Source: Spizellomyces sp. 'palustris' (taxonomy: Eukaryota; Chytridiomycota; Chytridiomycetes; Spizellomycetales; Spizellomycetaceae). From it: 64,000 nt of DNA. Positions 1-12,144 of the stretch are shown in pieces. The notes under the pieces were generated by a model. It saw nothing but the letters and a program-made list of their open reading frames with translations. It ran no database searches and was not told the origin of the DNA. Where the stretch lies: the NCBI GenBank assembly GCA_006535965.1, contig QEAR01000016.1, positions 62,001 to 126,000 on the forward strand, written 5' to 3'. Position numbers and translations under genes: made by a program. Each line of letters opens with the position of its first letter. Within the stretch, counting starts at the first letter, position 1.

Positions 1-1222
1 GTGTTCCAATTCCAAGCCATTGTTCTGTGTTTAAGCTTGTCTTTAGTGTTTGTTGTGATCGGCTGATGCGGGATCAAAGGGCATTCTCCATTGTCTTCTT
101 TTAAGGGCATCCATTGTCCCAATTTTTTTTTTCTAAAATCCCGTTTCTTCCGATAGCACTTTTTGACGGGCAAAATCGCCCAAACAATCTACGGCGACAC
201 GGTGTCGGCGTTTGGGGTTACCAAGTGGCTTGGCTGCGCGAACCCGAGGTTTTCATGGAACGCCTCAATTGCCGACGACCCGGTTAGCCAAAGCAAAACC
301 GCGGCAGTGGATTCATGGGAGGCCAACCACTTCAAAAACTGCGTTTCAGATGATCGGTTGCCGGCAAATTTGACTGTCCACCTAACGTCTAGAGCATTTC
401 TGCCTTCCGAAATTTCCCCAACTTTGTAATCCATGAAAAAGATTGTCCACCCATGAAGCGGCTGCACGGGGCGTTTCGGAAGGAGTGTCTGGAATCCCCC
501 ATCCGCCGTTCTGGGGAGGCAACTCAGCGACATGAACCAACCAATGGGTTCAAAAGAAGCAGTTGCCTTGAAACAAGACTATTTGCTATCTATGCGGGGG
601 TTGCTTCCGACGGCAGGTGGAATGAACGGCAGATGAAAAGGTCCTTGGACGCAAGGAGTGTCATCTCATACTGTCTCATGCAATTGGAATCGTTGAATGT
701 GTTCAATAATAGTTATTGACGATATGCAAGGAACAGGACTGTGGAGCATTTTCATTTTCTGGTCAGCAGAGAACGGGAACAATGCCCATTCACTACGAGA
801 TTTTTGTAATCTCCTAAAAAGTGAGAAAAGCCTTTTATAAAATCTCCGGATAATAGCCGCTTCAAACAATAAAAACTCCTTGAAACAAAGAGTATGGATC
901 GTGTTCCATTAATTGGTACGACCATTCTTGCAGCTCAAGGCCCAAAATGTAGCGAGAGATCTCCGGATAATAGCCGCAGCATCTTGTTGAAACCAGCTAT
1001 AGCAGCTGTGTTCCAAGGAAGCCCCATCAACTGTTGGAAAAACATGACTGCTGCCTGGCAATGTTATAAACTCTCCCAATATACACACCCTGATATAATA
1101 AAAGCCAAAAACCTTACATCCCACAGTCCATAAACGCAAGCTACATCTCTCAGATACACTATAAACAATACATCTCCCAAACCTACGTATAAAGAGCACT
1201 ACGCAGTACAATGCAGACCGTA
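1..1222. other. No confident gene
   Basis: I see no recognisable protein or RNA gene here. Short open frames exist on both strands (for example 189-533 on the minus strand), but none resembles a known family. The only structure I noticed is a perfect 19-nt direct repeat at 842-860 and 959-977. The right end of the stretch holds the 3' flank of the protease gene. Confidence 0.5.
842..977. repeat. 19-nt direct repeat pair (842-860 and 959-977)
   Basis: The 19-mer ATCTCCGGATAATAGCCGC occurs twice, offset by 117 bases, with unrelated sequence between the copies. It lies in a gene-poor stretch. No terminal structure or target-site duplication suggests an insertion, and its role is unknown. Confidence 0.8.
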
Positions 1223-3464
1223 TCAAGGACTCCATGCCAATGAATAGTACCTCGAAATAGCAACCCCTGGAATCTCGCCGCTATTCTCGTCCGTCAGTTG
1301 CCTACGACGTTTACTGTTTTTGCCAATGTTACCCAGATAGTAAACAGTTTGGTGGGCTTGCGTAAACGATGTACCTAAACCGACAATAGAGGTTAGGCAA
1401 CAAACTTTTAAATAAATGAAATAGATGGTATAACCAACCAATAACAGCTAAAATTTCACCAAATTCGTTCGGCTGGTCTCTGAGCACAACACTATCCGGC
1501 TTAAACGTTGTGAAAATAGAGTAACATTGTTGCTTTCCATAATCATCTGGGCCCTTTTGAATGTATTCCGCGGGGAGAATGGGATAGTCTCCTTGGTCAA
1601 ACGTTAGAGTAACGTTTGCAAGTGACGGGACCGAGACGCACGGGACCGTGCAGAGGTCATGCGATTTGATGCCGGTTTGCGAGCGCCAGAATCCAGATGT
1701 GCTGTTGGAGTTCAAAGACGTGGCGCGGCGGCTATGGGTGGATTTTGTGTCTTTATCATACTTCTTGTAGTCGTCTTTGTAGTCGTCTTTGTAATCGTCT
1801 TTGTATTCAGAGTACCCATACTCCTGACCTGGACATGTAGCGCCAATCAACTTGTGAATCTTATCGACGGCAATTTTGGGGAGCATGATAAAAGGCGACC
1901 CGGTATCGATCAATGCATCGATTTCTTTCTGCTTGGGCTCGTAGGACTGGTACCCATATGAATCTTCACGGGACTCCTTCACCAGCGGAACCAGACTTTG
2001 GCCCACTTTGATTTTCTTCAGGTTGAGTTGCCAATATCTTTTAACGTGACCAGGCCATTAGTCCCTCGCGATATAGTATATCAATAATAGCTCAACGTGA
2101 TTAAAACATACCCATACTGCAACCCTCTCTGCGTAACATGGTTAAACTTGGTGGGCATCTGACCTTCATATCCACAGATCGACAACTGGGCAGTGGTCGG
2201 CTTGGGCTTTGGCGGCGCGTAATAATCGTAGCTTTCATCGCGCTTTCCATACGATGGCGTCGGCTGAGGAGCATACGCTTTGGGCGGTTCCACAGGTGGC
2301 GGGTCCAGAGCAAAAATGGGATCGCAAACACCTTCCTTGACTGCTTGATACAGCCACGGGTCAAAGTCCAGGTCTGGGTTACGCAGTGAGAGCCCTAGTA
2401 TACCGAGTTAGTTGTGGCGGATAGTGTGAGGCCAAAGTCAAAGCTATACCAAAGTGTCCGTCCACAGTCTCATTGGCGCTAACCTCCTTTTGCGTTCTCA
2501 GTCCAAAAGTGACAGTTGCTAAACAGTAAGATACATAAGCCTCAGATTCATACCAGATGACCATATACAAGACCATACCTTCTATGCCACCGACATTGAC
2601 TACATCTCGCCCTTCTTTGACTGTGACCTTTTCTTGGCCGTAGTACTCTAGATCACCTTCACGGCCACCGTCCTGCCATGTCGAGGACTTGTCCGGGTCA
2701 AAACCAAAGTACACAAGCTCGCGCTCGGGCTCGTAGTAATCATTGTCCTTTTTGTACTCATCATACTTGTCGTCGTATGAGTTGTAGTCGTCGTACTTTT
2801 TGGGCTTTTCCTTGTACGCGGCTTTTTTGACCCAGGAGAGTTGCGTGGCGGTGTCGAAGCGGACGGTAAGTTTTTGAGGTGGGGTGCCGATTTCGACTTG
2901 TCCAATAACTATTTTGTCGTTCAACGGTAGAGTTTTTGTTATCATGTCACGTAGTATATGCGCAACGCAACTTACAATCAAACGGATCAAATCCAGCCGG
3001 AACAGATACAGGTCCCTTTTTCTTCTTTGGCTTCGGCTTTGGCTTCTCGTACTTGTCATATTCGTCGTACTTTTGTTCGTGTCCATATCCATATCCAGAT
3101 CCAGTTTCCGCCTTCTCCTCCTTATAAGGTGGCGTCACGTATGCGGGACGGACGGCTGGGTGGTTACTGTACTTTTCACGGATATATCTAAAAGACAGTC
3201 AACAAAAAAGGCAACTGTATTTGAAGCCTTTTTGCAGCAGAGTACATACGCCTGCTCCTCTAGTAATCTGTCCAGAATCGAAGAGTGATGACGGACAGGT
3301 TTGTGCAGCGGAACGCGCAAGATTCTCGGATGGTAGTCATCTTGAGGATACTCATCGCGATAATAGTCCTCATACGGCGGTGGTGGGTGGTAGGGATCAG
3401 CAAAGGTGGTGGAGAGGAGGAGGGAAAGGGTAGTGAATGCCGCTGGCAGAGACCAGAAAGGCAT
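1223..3464 (-). CDS. Secreted pepsin-like aspartic protease (family A1) with Tyr/Asp/Lys-rich inserts
   Basis: The ATG at 3464 opens a signal peptide (MPFWSLPAAFTTLSLLLSTTFA) followed by a Pro/Tyr/Asp-rich region. At least five introns are visible. The first starts at a GTATGT donor just after LLEEQ, and the last joins AVIG to TSFTQAHQTVYYLG, which matches the pepsin C-terminal motif. The first catalytic motif reads FDTATQLSWV, so the Asp is kept but the usual DTG glycine is Ala. The second motif, ALIDTGSPF, is normal. Charged Tyr/Asp/Lys-rich segments are inserted after the first active site and again after the second, the latter including three YKDD units. The protein is probably secreted or cell-wall bound. 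Activity is uncertain because of DTA; it could be a weak or regulatory pepsin homologue. The family call is firm, but the final exon is less certain. Confidence 0.75.
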
Positions 3465-4949
3465 TTCTCGCGTATTGGCGGTGCGTTTGTAAAATGAGCA
3501 GGAATGCTATTTTCAGGGCTCAAAGATGTACGCTAGGGCTCTATGGCAGGTTTCTAACGTCGCTCTGGCTTTTCCTCGTTCCAATTGTCCAATCCTTTTG
3601 TTTTTCAAGTATTTCAATCTGCACAGCTGCGGGTTTACAACACAGCCACGCTGAGTAACAGCAAACTCCCTGCACCTCCAACACCCAACCGCCAAAGAAA
3701 GGCGCGCGCGTTCTTCTTCTTCTTCTTCTTCTTCTTGCCAGAACTTCCTTTGAGGCGGCAGTGGGATCTTTGGCGCCCTCGCAACGACGTTTGGATGGGT
3801 TTCAAGAAGAAGGGTAGGAGGCATGGACTCGTTGTGTGTGTTGTTGCGAGCGTCCCGCCAAACACGAAAGAGTTACAATCACAGAACACATCCTCGTAAG
3901 TGATCGCATGTCTGTAAAACAAAAACCTTGGCTATGAAGCGTTCAGAGTTACTCGATTATGCATTCTGTATCTGTGACTCTGTCGCCCACCCACAGACAC
4001 CAGGTCATCGAAAGCCATTCCTACCAGATGTAGATGTGCACCTTAATGGACAAACACTAGTTACCTTACTTTAAAGACATTTAGCGTTCAGAAATGTAAA
4101 AGCAATGAAAGATAAACCGCGCATTGAGACTGTACTTACCATGTGCGCTATGTAACATGTGTGTGCTTCCCAGTCCATTTTAATCGGTGGGTTCATTGGT
4201 CCATTCGGTCATGGTTTGCAGGGACCAGGGACCTTTCGGACAAGTGGGCTTCCATCAACAGCATTTCACTCTTATCATTGGAAAAACTTTGAGGAATCGC
4301 TCACTCTAATGACCAGCTGTGAAGTGGAATGGCTGATCATTCACAACAGATGCCTTGACCGATAGATAACATGGTATTCATAATGAACAAGATTCCTTTT
4401 GGTTCCTGGCCGTAGTAGAACAATAAAAGATTGGGCCATAAAACGAGCGAAATCGGCAGTGTCGTAAACCAATTGTCAGCAGTTCCGTTTTTTTTTTCTG
4501 GCTTGGCCAACTCGACTTTTGTAAAGGATGCTTTATCCAATTGCAAAACAATCTACCAACAAAAAGACTGACAGGCCGCAAGACCAGCATGCTACTCCAA
4601 CTGCCCTTCCGCTAACGATGACAAGACGCAAGTAAAAAAAAAACTGAGAGTCCGAAAGGCCGTGACATATTGTGGAAACAACTGCAGGTGGTTGACGCGA
4701 ACAAGAAATGTTCAGGAGCCCCCAACGTTGCCCATTTGATGTCTGCCTAATGTTCTTCTTCTTGTCGTTATTTGTTACTTTGCACATTGACTTTTCACTT
4801 GCTTTACCAATACTCTTGCATCCTCCTTCTCCAGCTTTAACCCTTCTCGCTCCCATTTGGGGGATTCGCGCAATAACGCAAAAGGATATCTCCACCCTTC
4901 TGCGCACTGCCCCGACAGATATCTTCTTACACGACCCGCAGCTTGCGAT
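3465..4949. other. Intergenic: divergent promoter region, no gene recognised
   Basis: This stretch separates the protease (minus) and the Snt2 gene (plus), so it should hold both promoters. It contains a TTC microsatellite at about 3711-3736 and several low-complexity T-rich runs. The open frames here have no family resemblance. I see no RNA gene. Confidence 0.5.
3711..3736. repeat. TTC microsatellite
   Basis: About 8.7 perfect tandem TTC units, flanked on the left by a GCGCGCGCG run. It lies in the upstream region of the protease gene and is not within a recognised coding frame. Confidence 0.9.
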
Positions 4950-7900
4950 ATGAAACAAGCACAAAAGAAGGCTGCTTTGTCTGTCACTCCGGTGAACGGA
5001 AAGAGTGTGTCGCCGGCCAAGGGGAAATCTCGAGGTGGGAATTCCGTAGCTGGCTCGGCAAATAGTGTAAAGGCTGCTGTGACCCAAATAGTGGCGAAAA
5101 ACGGAGAAACGTATGCTTTGAACGGTATGTATGGCATCATTGTGAGCATACAGCCCACCATGACAACGTTTGAGCACCCCAGTGGGTGACTGGTAACAGT
5201 CATGCACGAGATGCTGGCTCAGTTTTTTGCTCACATATCTGGATCGTTTCATATCCCAATTTTTCTTAGACTACGTGTATTTGGCGCCCGATATTCCCAA
5301 TGAGCTGTAAGTACCGACTGCCTTCCACCCCAGCTTTGTTTACCGTGCCTACTGATGCGCTCATACCGCCTACATGGGCAGTTACTACGTCGGCCGTATC
5401 CTCGAGTTCGTCTCGGGGAAATTACCGGGGAAGCAGACGGTGGCGCGCATAGGCTGGTTCTACAGACCAAAAGATGTTCTCCCCGGCGGAAGAGGGAAGA
5501 AGCATGACCCTCGATTGCTTTTGGCGAGCATGCATTCGGATATTAATCCGTGAGTCGTCGTCCTTTGGTTGGTGTGTATGCATGTCCGATCACTCAAAGC
5601 GCTTTTTGCGATTTCAAGTATTTCGAGCATTCGGGGAAAATGCAAAGTAGAGCACATATCTCATGTTAAGGACATGGACCAATGGCGGGCAGAGGAGGAT
5701 TGCTTCTACTATGATCAACGTACGTCGTATGCTTTCCATATCATGCAGACTCGCATTTGACCAATCCAAATCACTCTTTGTAACAGTATACGACAGATAT
5801 ACACATCGAGTGTACGATGTGGTGCCTCTTGAACTCGTCAAAAACCTTCCGAGAGAAGTATCCCGTGCTCTGAGTGACTACCAATTCATTCTCGTTGAAG
5901 CTGGCAAAGCCTCGGATTTTACCGAACGACGGGTGTGCAATAGCTGCGATCGATGGTGCAATCCCGATGAAGCTGTCATCAAGTGCGTGGCGTGCCGTGC
6001 TGCCTTCCATTTGGGTTGTGTGGGAATCGTAAAGAAACCGCCCAAAGGATATGCTTGGCAATGCGCCAAGTGTAGTAAGAAGGCATCGGATGCCGCTGAA
6101 GAGGAGGAAAAAACATCTTTGGGAAAGAGCAGAGGCAAGGTTGGGAAGAAGGAATCTTCTTTACCTTCGCAATCGAATGATAGCGACTCTGCTACGTCAT
6201 CCGAGGACGAAGATGTCAAAACTGAAGGTTTGTTTTAGCTTGCGCTTGTACACCGTGAAAGTACAAGTTACGATGACGCTCTGTTCAGTGCCAATGGAGG
6301 AGGTAGAGGTACCAATCAACCCAACCAAAGATACTGCCAAGCCTATGTGGCCGTACAGATATTTTGGTGAATATGCAAAGTTTAAGGAGATTTTGGGTAA
6401 GCTGCTATCGATCCGCATTTTGAACTGCAACCTTCAACTCATTGGAGTGGTATAGCGGAAGAAGGGCCGGACCGAGGGCATCCCAGGGCAGCCAGCAGGT
6501 AACAGAATTGCTTGAATTGATACTGGCATACAGTTGAAATGCTTAACCGCCTGCATGTAGGATTGGAAAGCAGTTTCAGGCAGATCTGCCAGACCTTGAA
6601 GCGAAGCCAGACGGCACCAACCGATCAGCTTCTAGGTGTGTATATCTGCGTACCTGCTGTCGCTGCTACAGGTATCTCAACTGGCTATATAACGACATTT
6701 AGAATCGGCGGAGACTACCAAGCCGATATCCCGGACCTTGAAACTCCTCCGCCCCCGGAAACAAGTCGTCGCACGTCCAGTGGCTCTCGGTATGTTGGGA
6801 GGTGATCTTCTCCTTTATTCTATCGTAAGCTGAATGCTCATCTGGGGCCGTAGAGTTGGTATCGACTACCAAGCGGATATACCGCCTCTTGAACTACCAC
6901 CTCAACCTGATGTCGCTGAGGAGACTGCCGATCGCAGGTACGCTTATGCCGGCCGCCATCCCCTCTCTGTAGGTTTTCACGTTCGTCTTTAAGGAACAGC
7001 GAACGTCGTCGAACCGAGACTCCCCCCCTGGAGTCACCTCTTTCCAGCGCGAAAGGAAGTTCCAAGCCCGTAGCGCGCGGGAAAGGCAAGCGCAGACTGA
7101 AGTTGTTGGATTCCGATGGTGAGTTTCCCGCTCACTGTTCCGCATGTGCAGCACTTACTAAAGCCAGAAATTTAGTTAATGAAGAATTGGAGATACCTTC
7201 TCGTGGTAGCTCTGCGGAAGTCGTCTTCAAAATGCCACCCCATATGAGCGATCAGCAGCGTACGTCTTGCGCATTTGTTCTAGGCAAAAAAAAACATTAT
7301 GTTTACATTGATTATCCTCAAGTGGATGCATACATGGAGCATATACACGAAGAAATGCCGTCAACATTGAAATCATCCGATTACCTTATTGATCGAGCTT
7401 TGGCAGAGTTGCATAAAGCAAATTACGATATCGAGACGGCCTTGAAAGTCATGCTTGAATTGAAGGCGCGCGATCTAGGTGTTGTGGATTGGGCAGAAAA
7501 TGAAATTAAGGCGTTTGAAGGCGGAATTGCAAAGTATGGGCATGAATTACATTTAGTGCACCGAGAGGTACGAGATGTCTTTTGCGGACATGGCGCTGGG
7601 AAAAACCAGATGTAAACGTTCCTTTGTCCGCATAGGTACCAGCAAAGCCGATGACGGAGGTGGTGGCTTTCTTCTACAAATGGAAGAAATCTCGACGATA
7701 CGCTGCCGTTTACTCGCAATTTTGTAAAAAGTATCGACCAAGGTGTGTAACCAATACAAGGCACAACCCGTTGGGTGGATTGGAACACATGGCTGAAATA
7801 TTGTGCTTAATTCGTCACCAGCAAGCGATTTAAAGGTCAAAAGCACGCTATGGACGGTGCGGCAGACGCCGAAGGTAATCTCAGTAGTGGAGACCTGAGC

Positions 7901-9976
7901 GAAGACGACATGCCCCCATCACCAACCGGAAAAGGGCGTGTGAAAGAATGTGCCAATTGCTGGACAACTGAATCACGAAGATGGAAGTATCGGCAAAAGG
8001 ATCTAAAGAAGGAAATCCTTTGCTTGGCTTGTGGCATACATTATCTCAAATATGGTGTCACGCGAGTTATCAGTGATACTCAAAAGAGGGCGAATAGGGA
8101 GAGTGGTGCGTATACCCGCGAATTTGAGGAACCTTGTTTTCGAAAATTGACATGGACTGTTGAACAGCCCCCAAGAGGACCATAAAGCGTAAACGTTCGT
8201 TTGATAATGCGCAAACGCCGTCAGATAGTGAAAGGAAACCTCCCAAGAAGAAGAGCCGAAAAGCAGTCACCAAAGTGTCCTTACCTGAGGTATTTCAAGT
8301 GGACGGCGCTACTAATTGAATGATGGTCTAATGTTACTACCTACAGATCACATTTGTCGAAGATTTTGTTCCTTCGAGTCCTGAATCGGACGCACCGCGA
8401 CCATGTGCTGTCTGCACAGAGTTGTACGAACCTCCCGGAAACCTTTTGTTGACATGTTTGGGCTGTAAATTGCGCGTTCACAAAGGTTTGCATTTAAGCT
8501 AAAAACGTTGTAAATAATCTTCAAGGTGTGCTGACATTTACTTGCCCAGAATGTTACGGTGTTCCTGCCGAACATATCGAAACTACTTTTCAGTGCGCTC
8601 GGTGCCGGAATATACAGCATCCTGAATGCTCAGTTGTAAGTCCTGCCCTGCACCTTTTTGGTCAACTTGCCGTGATTTGACAACTATGACCGTACTTTCT
8701 AGCTGTATAAATGTGTACTTTGTCCCATTGTCAATTCGCCACGCGAATCAGCGTTGAAAAGGACTATTGGAAATAACTGGGCTCATCTGACCTGTGCGAT
8801 CTGGATGCCGGAAGTGAAGTTTGGAAATGTTGAAACGGAGGAGCCAGTCGAATGTATTGGCTTGATTGATAAGAAGCGATGGAAGCAGGTGAGTGTTCGC
8901 GTATGCAGGCCGTCCAACCATAGTGCCTGTGAATAACATTTTTATAGCTATGTTGCATCTGCAAACAACCCGAAGGAGCCTGCATTACCTGTTCTGAGCG
9001 CAACTGCTCAGTATCGTTTCATGCGACGTGTGCGCAATATGCTGGGTGGGAAATGACGATCGAATCTCTCAGATTGTCAAAATCTTCATCGCAGGTGGAA
9101 TTAAAAGCTCTGGCACATTGTCCCAGGCATGACCGTCGGAATGTGTCTTCGGTGAGTAGACCAAGGCGATGACCTGGAATTGATGTCCACACTCCCCCAC
9201 ACTTTACTAACCTGAAAGATATCACATAGTTCCACGGCGAGACAATCAAAGCGGTCGCCACAGCCGCAGGAACGAGCTCTCTTCACCAACCGGCGCCCTC
9301 GTCCTTGACACCATATTACTCCCACGTACCACCCGAGGAATTAGATTACAGCTACAGTCGACCCTTTCTACTTCGGGAATTCGTCTTGTCCCAAAAACGA
9401 AACACCAAGCCGCTGACAACCAGTGGCCAAAAACGAGCATATTCCATGGCCCTACAAGGAACTTGCCTTTGTCATGTATGTTCCGCAGGCGGGTTGCACG
9501 AGGAACCCAGCATCAAAAGTTTGATATCGCCAATCACACTGGAAGTCCCTAAACTCGGTGGTAGGAAGGGCTCAACCGTGTCTCCCACTGCGGCTGAAGC
9601 TCCTCGAAGAAAGTCATCCAGTGCAATGAGCCAGTCTGCTCAATCACCGCTCTTGGATACCTTTATCGACCACCCATCTATATCAAGAATTTGCGTGCAG
9701 TGTCACAAAACCGTTTCTCCAGCGTGGTGGAAACAAAAAGACATTGTGGAGCAGATTCGCGCGGCGGGTCACAATGTGGATGACCTACTAAAATCAGATA
9801 AACCAATGGAACCCGCCCCAGCACCGATTTCAAACGGTGCCCGCAAGAAGCGAAAATCTCGTGATGAAGAGCAAGACCATGCTAAAAAAACTAAAGTAGG
9901 GGACTTTAAGCAGGAGGAGGCCATGTTATGTCATGGCTGCATGTGGGATCTCAAAGATCGCGCTGGCATGAAATGA
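4950..9976 (+). CDS. Snt2-like chromatin reader: BAH, PHD, ELM2, SANT, GATA-like finger, PHD and extended PHD
   Basis: Many short exons give a large nuclear protein. The order is: BAH domain (roughly 5090-5900), PHD finger with Cys-x2-Cys pairs (about 5935-6090), an acidic Ser linker, ELM2 motifs (6561-6937), a SANT domain beginning DWAENEIKAFEGGIAKYG (7480-7740), a GATA-like finger CANCW...LCLACG (7950-8035), and a PHD plus extended PHD (8400-9150) ending near CPRHDRR. A basic tail contains two more Cys pairs. This architecture matches fungal Snt2, a subunit of the Lid2/Rpd3-type histone demethylase and deacetylase complexes that bind modified histone H3. The unusual point is that the ELM2 start motif is encoded three times in tandem exons, described separately. 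The ATG at 4950 is the first one in frame with the BAH exon. Confidence 0.88.
6561..6937 (+). repeat. Three tandem exons encoding the ELM2 N-terminal motif
   Basis: Exons at 6561-6635 (75 nt), 6703-6789 (87 nt) and 6854-6937 (84 nt) all begin and end in the same codon phase. They encode RIGKQFQADLPDLE, RIGGDYQADIPDLE and RVGIDYQADIPPLE, each followed by a Pro/Ser-rich spacer. Each is flanked by GT-AG introns of about 64-67 nt. Because every exon is a multiple of three, any can be skipped or included without breaking the frame. Confidence 0.8.
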
Positions 9977-11687
9977 GTGGAGATCCAGGCGTTGGAGGAA
10001 TGTACCGTACGGCTAGAGAATATGTGATTTTTTGGCTCCTTGTATTTTTAGCTTTGCGATTTTTGAATTAACAAATACAGAATATTTATGCCTTGAGCTT
10101 GGATAGGGTTGGAATTCCTGGTCGAGAACAAGGATAACATGCGTCTACCATCAGGATTCGTCACTTTATAGGTCCGACAAGGCCAGCAATTGGTACCAAT
10201 GTTATGGGAAGTGGGGACATCTGTGGGCGTTCTCGGCACTAGCCGAGGAATAATGGATTCCTCCGAGTCTTTCCCACCGGATTGGAACTTAATTCATAAA
10301 AAAACCCTCCTCTATGAGCCTATTAGCTTACCTCGACCCAGTATCATCGTCGCCAAATATCCTTGTTAGGATAGCTTTCCGGGACCGCCAGGAGCATCCG
10401 CCCGTTCCTTTTGGCACGATTTCAACAACCCGACAAAAGCGGACTTGTCTTTCGCCATGCAGCTGTAGCTGCTTGCCAACATTTCCTCAAACGGTTGGTC
10501 TGCTTTTTGAAAGGTTTGCCGTTCAGTTGAAACATCCACAGGTAACGGCTGATAAGTGACGGATGATATGTTTGTTACTCGTCCTTCATTAATGTCTACC
10601 GTGTCCGGGCTTTTTCAGAGGGCATCCCGCAACTGGCACATAAGAGTGCCGCCGGGCCATGCAGCTCGATCACCCGAGAATATGCGCGGCGGGAAACGCA
10701 AGGCATGTGCGCCATCTTTGTTAGTATAGCGACAATATGACCCAACCTCGAAAAAACGCAGGAGAGTTAACCCCACACCCCGCTGGTAGCGCGTTGATCG
10801 CAAGTGGAAGCGCGGGTCGAATGAACGCTTACGCCGTTCCAGGATCCTACAGGGTGGACAAAAGAGACGTCTTGGTACTCGCAAAATACAGTGGCGTCAG
10901 TGGTCGGTGACCCTCCTTCTCACAGATGTTGACACCACTTCTTACGCCGCACATTGTCAAGTAGCATTGTATGAGAAGCAAGATAGCCCACAGCCAAATC
11001 CACTGAATCTAATACCTGATTGAGGGAGATTCCAGTACATGGGGCCTCGGTGGGGTAGATGCTACTCTAGTGAATAGGCCCCATTGGTCAAACCGTTCGA
11101 CCCCGTAAACAGCAAAATCCTCAGCGAAGCTCATCATATGCAAGTACAATGGAAACCTAGTAGCTATTCGGAGCGGAGACCTCAATTTTAAGGCGAGTTT
11201 CTACTATAGTGACCATCATTAAAGTCAAAATTGCCCAATCCATTTTCCAAATTGTATTCAAAGTTCGCAACTCGCAGGCCTCTGCAAGCAGCAGAGTTGA
11301 TCGGAAAGGATGTGGTACACTGTCGCGGATCACCAGCAAGGCCAATGCTCCATGATGTTATAGCCCCATCAAACGGGGCCATACTTACGATTATAGGATA
11401 TCTATAGACGCACCAAAGAAGCAGAAATGCAAAAATGGAACAGCTCCAAGTCTGAGGGTGTTAATCTGCAGACTCGGAGAAGGTCATATGAAGATTGGGC
11501 ATCGTCGCAAGTGAGCAAGTTGTCACCTGCAGTCAATGCATCATATCCTGACTGGTAATAAATTGATAGATGCAGTATGTCCCCAGCTGCTAATACACAG
11601 CAAGTTTCGCAAAAAGTCGCTACAATGGTTAATGGTTACCCACTGACGTTTTTGGTCGCTGGAATCACCAACGTAAATAATGGCATT
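9977..11687. other. Gene-poor interval with coding-like fragments on the minus strand
   Basis: No known family is recognisable. The minus strand from 10889 down to 10048 contains several open, coding-looking stretches next to plausible splice signals, listed separately as a possible gene. The 11.0-11.6 kb part holds a short minus-strand frame around 11188-11382 with a GLGNFDFNDGHYSRN-like peptide that I cannot place. I see no RNA gene. Confidence 0.4.
10048..10889 (-). CDS. Possible unrecognised multi-exon gene
   Basis: Four coding-like segments lie in order on the minus strand: 10889-10833 (VFCEYQDVSFVHPVGSWNG before a GTAAGC donor), 10715 downwards (MAHMPCVSRRAYSRV... with a Cys-x2-Cys pair, preceded by a TACTAAC branch site and AAAG acceptor), about 10560-10366 (a Ser/Lys/Glu-rich frame), and about 10285-10048 (IPRLVPRTPTDVPTSHN..., ending at a TAA). 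I could not connect all junctions in phase and recognise no family, so it may be a diverged gene, a decayed one or chance. Confidence 0.25.
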
Positions 11688-12020
11688 TTAGCAAGGGCTC
11701 CACTGCGTATCTGGCAAAGAAATAAATAAAGACATACCATAATCTGGATGCTCTTTCTTCCTAAACATCCACTGCTCCGTCTTCCACTGCTGATCTGTTT
11801 CTGTGTCCTTATTGGGAGGCGACCCTTCTCTCTCTTGATGCCGGGCCTTTTCAATATATGCTTCGACGCGCTCAGGATGGACATTGGAAAAGTTTTTGAG
11901 GGTTCCGTCCGGAAGAGTTACATATACGCTGACGCCGGACTGAGTTGGGGATTTTTGGTGGTAGGAGATTTTCCCGCCGTGAGCCATGGCTTCATCGAAC
12001 TTTGTGTGTCCTCGCGGCAT
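11688..12020 (-). CDS. Small unknown protein (about 100-110 aa)
   Basis: The ATG at 12020 opens MPRGHTKFDEAMAHGGKISY..., a compact hydrophilic protein with a segment SGVSVYVTLPDGTLKNFSNVHPERVEAYIEKA that looks like a small folded unit. I recognise no family. Near the 3' end, a 27-nt GT-AG segment (GTATGT...GCCAG) keeps the frame whether or not it is spliced, so the C-terminus is either ...HPDYDTQWSPC or has nine extra residues. The gene is divergent to the AIFM3-like gene, and a TGACGTCA site lies about 125 nt upstream, which suggests bZIP/stress control (inference). Confidence 0.5.
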   Translation of the reverse strand: MPRGHTKFDEAMAHGGKISYHQKSPTQSGVSVYVTLPDGTLKNFSNVHPERVEAYIEKARHQEREGSPPNKDTETDQQWKTEQWMFRKKEHPDYGMSLFISLPDTQWSPC

Positions 12021-12144
12021 GTTTTTGCAGTGTTTTGTTCTGCTTTTAGCTGACAATGTTTGGGTCGATGAGTTTGGCAGTTGGATTTGGCAAACGAAAG
12101 GCATCGTAAGGCAGCTGTGAGGGTTTTGTTTGATCGAGCATTGC

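Noticed and set aside
163-533. Overlapping open frames on both strands near the left edge
   Set aside because: Neither shows a known motif, and the plus-strand frame begins at TTG. There is not enough to call a gene.
1750-1810. FLAG-like YKDD repeats in the protease, possibly vector or tag contamination
   Set aside because: The repeat is in frame, extends into longer native Tyr/Asp/Lys-rich sequence, and similar composition occurs in other exons of the same gene.
11090-11110. tRNA B-box-like GTTCGACCCC
   Set aside because: No matching A-box, no cloverleaf and no acceptor pairing upstream.
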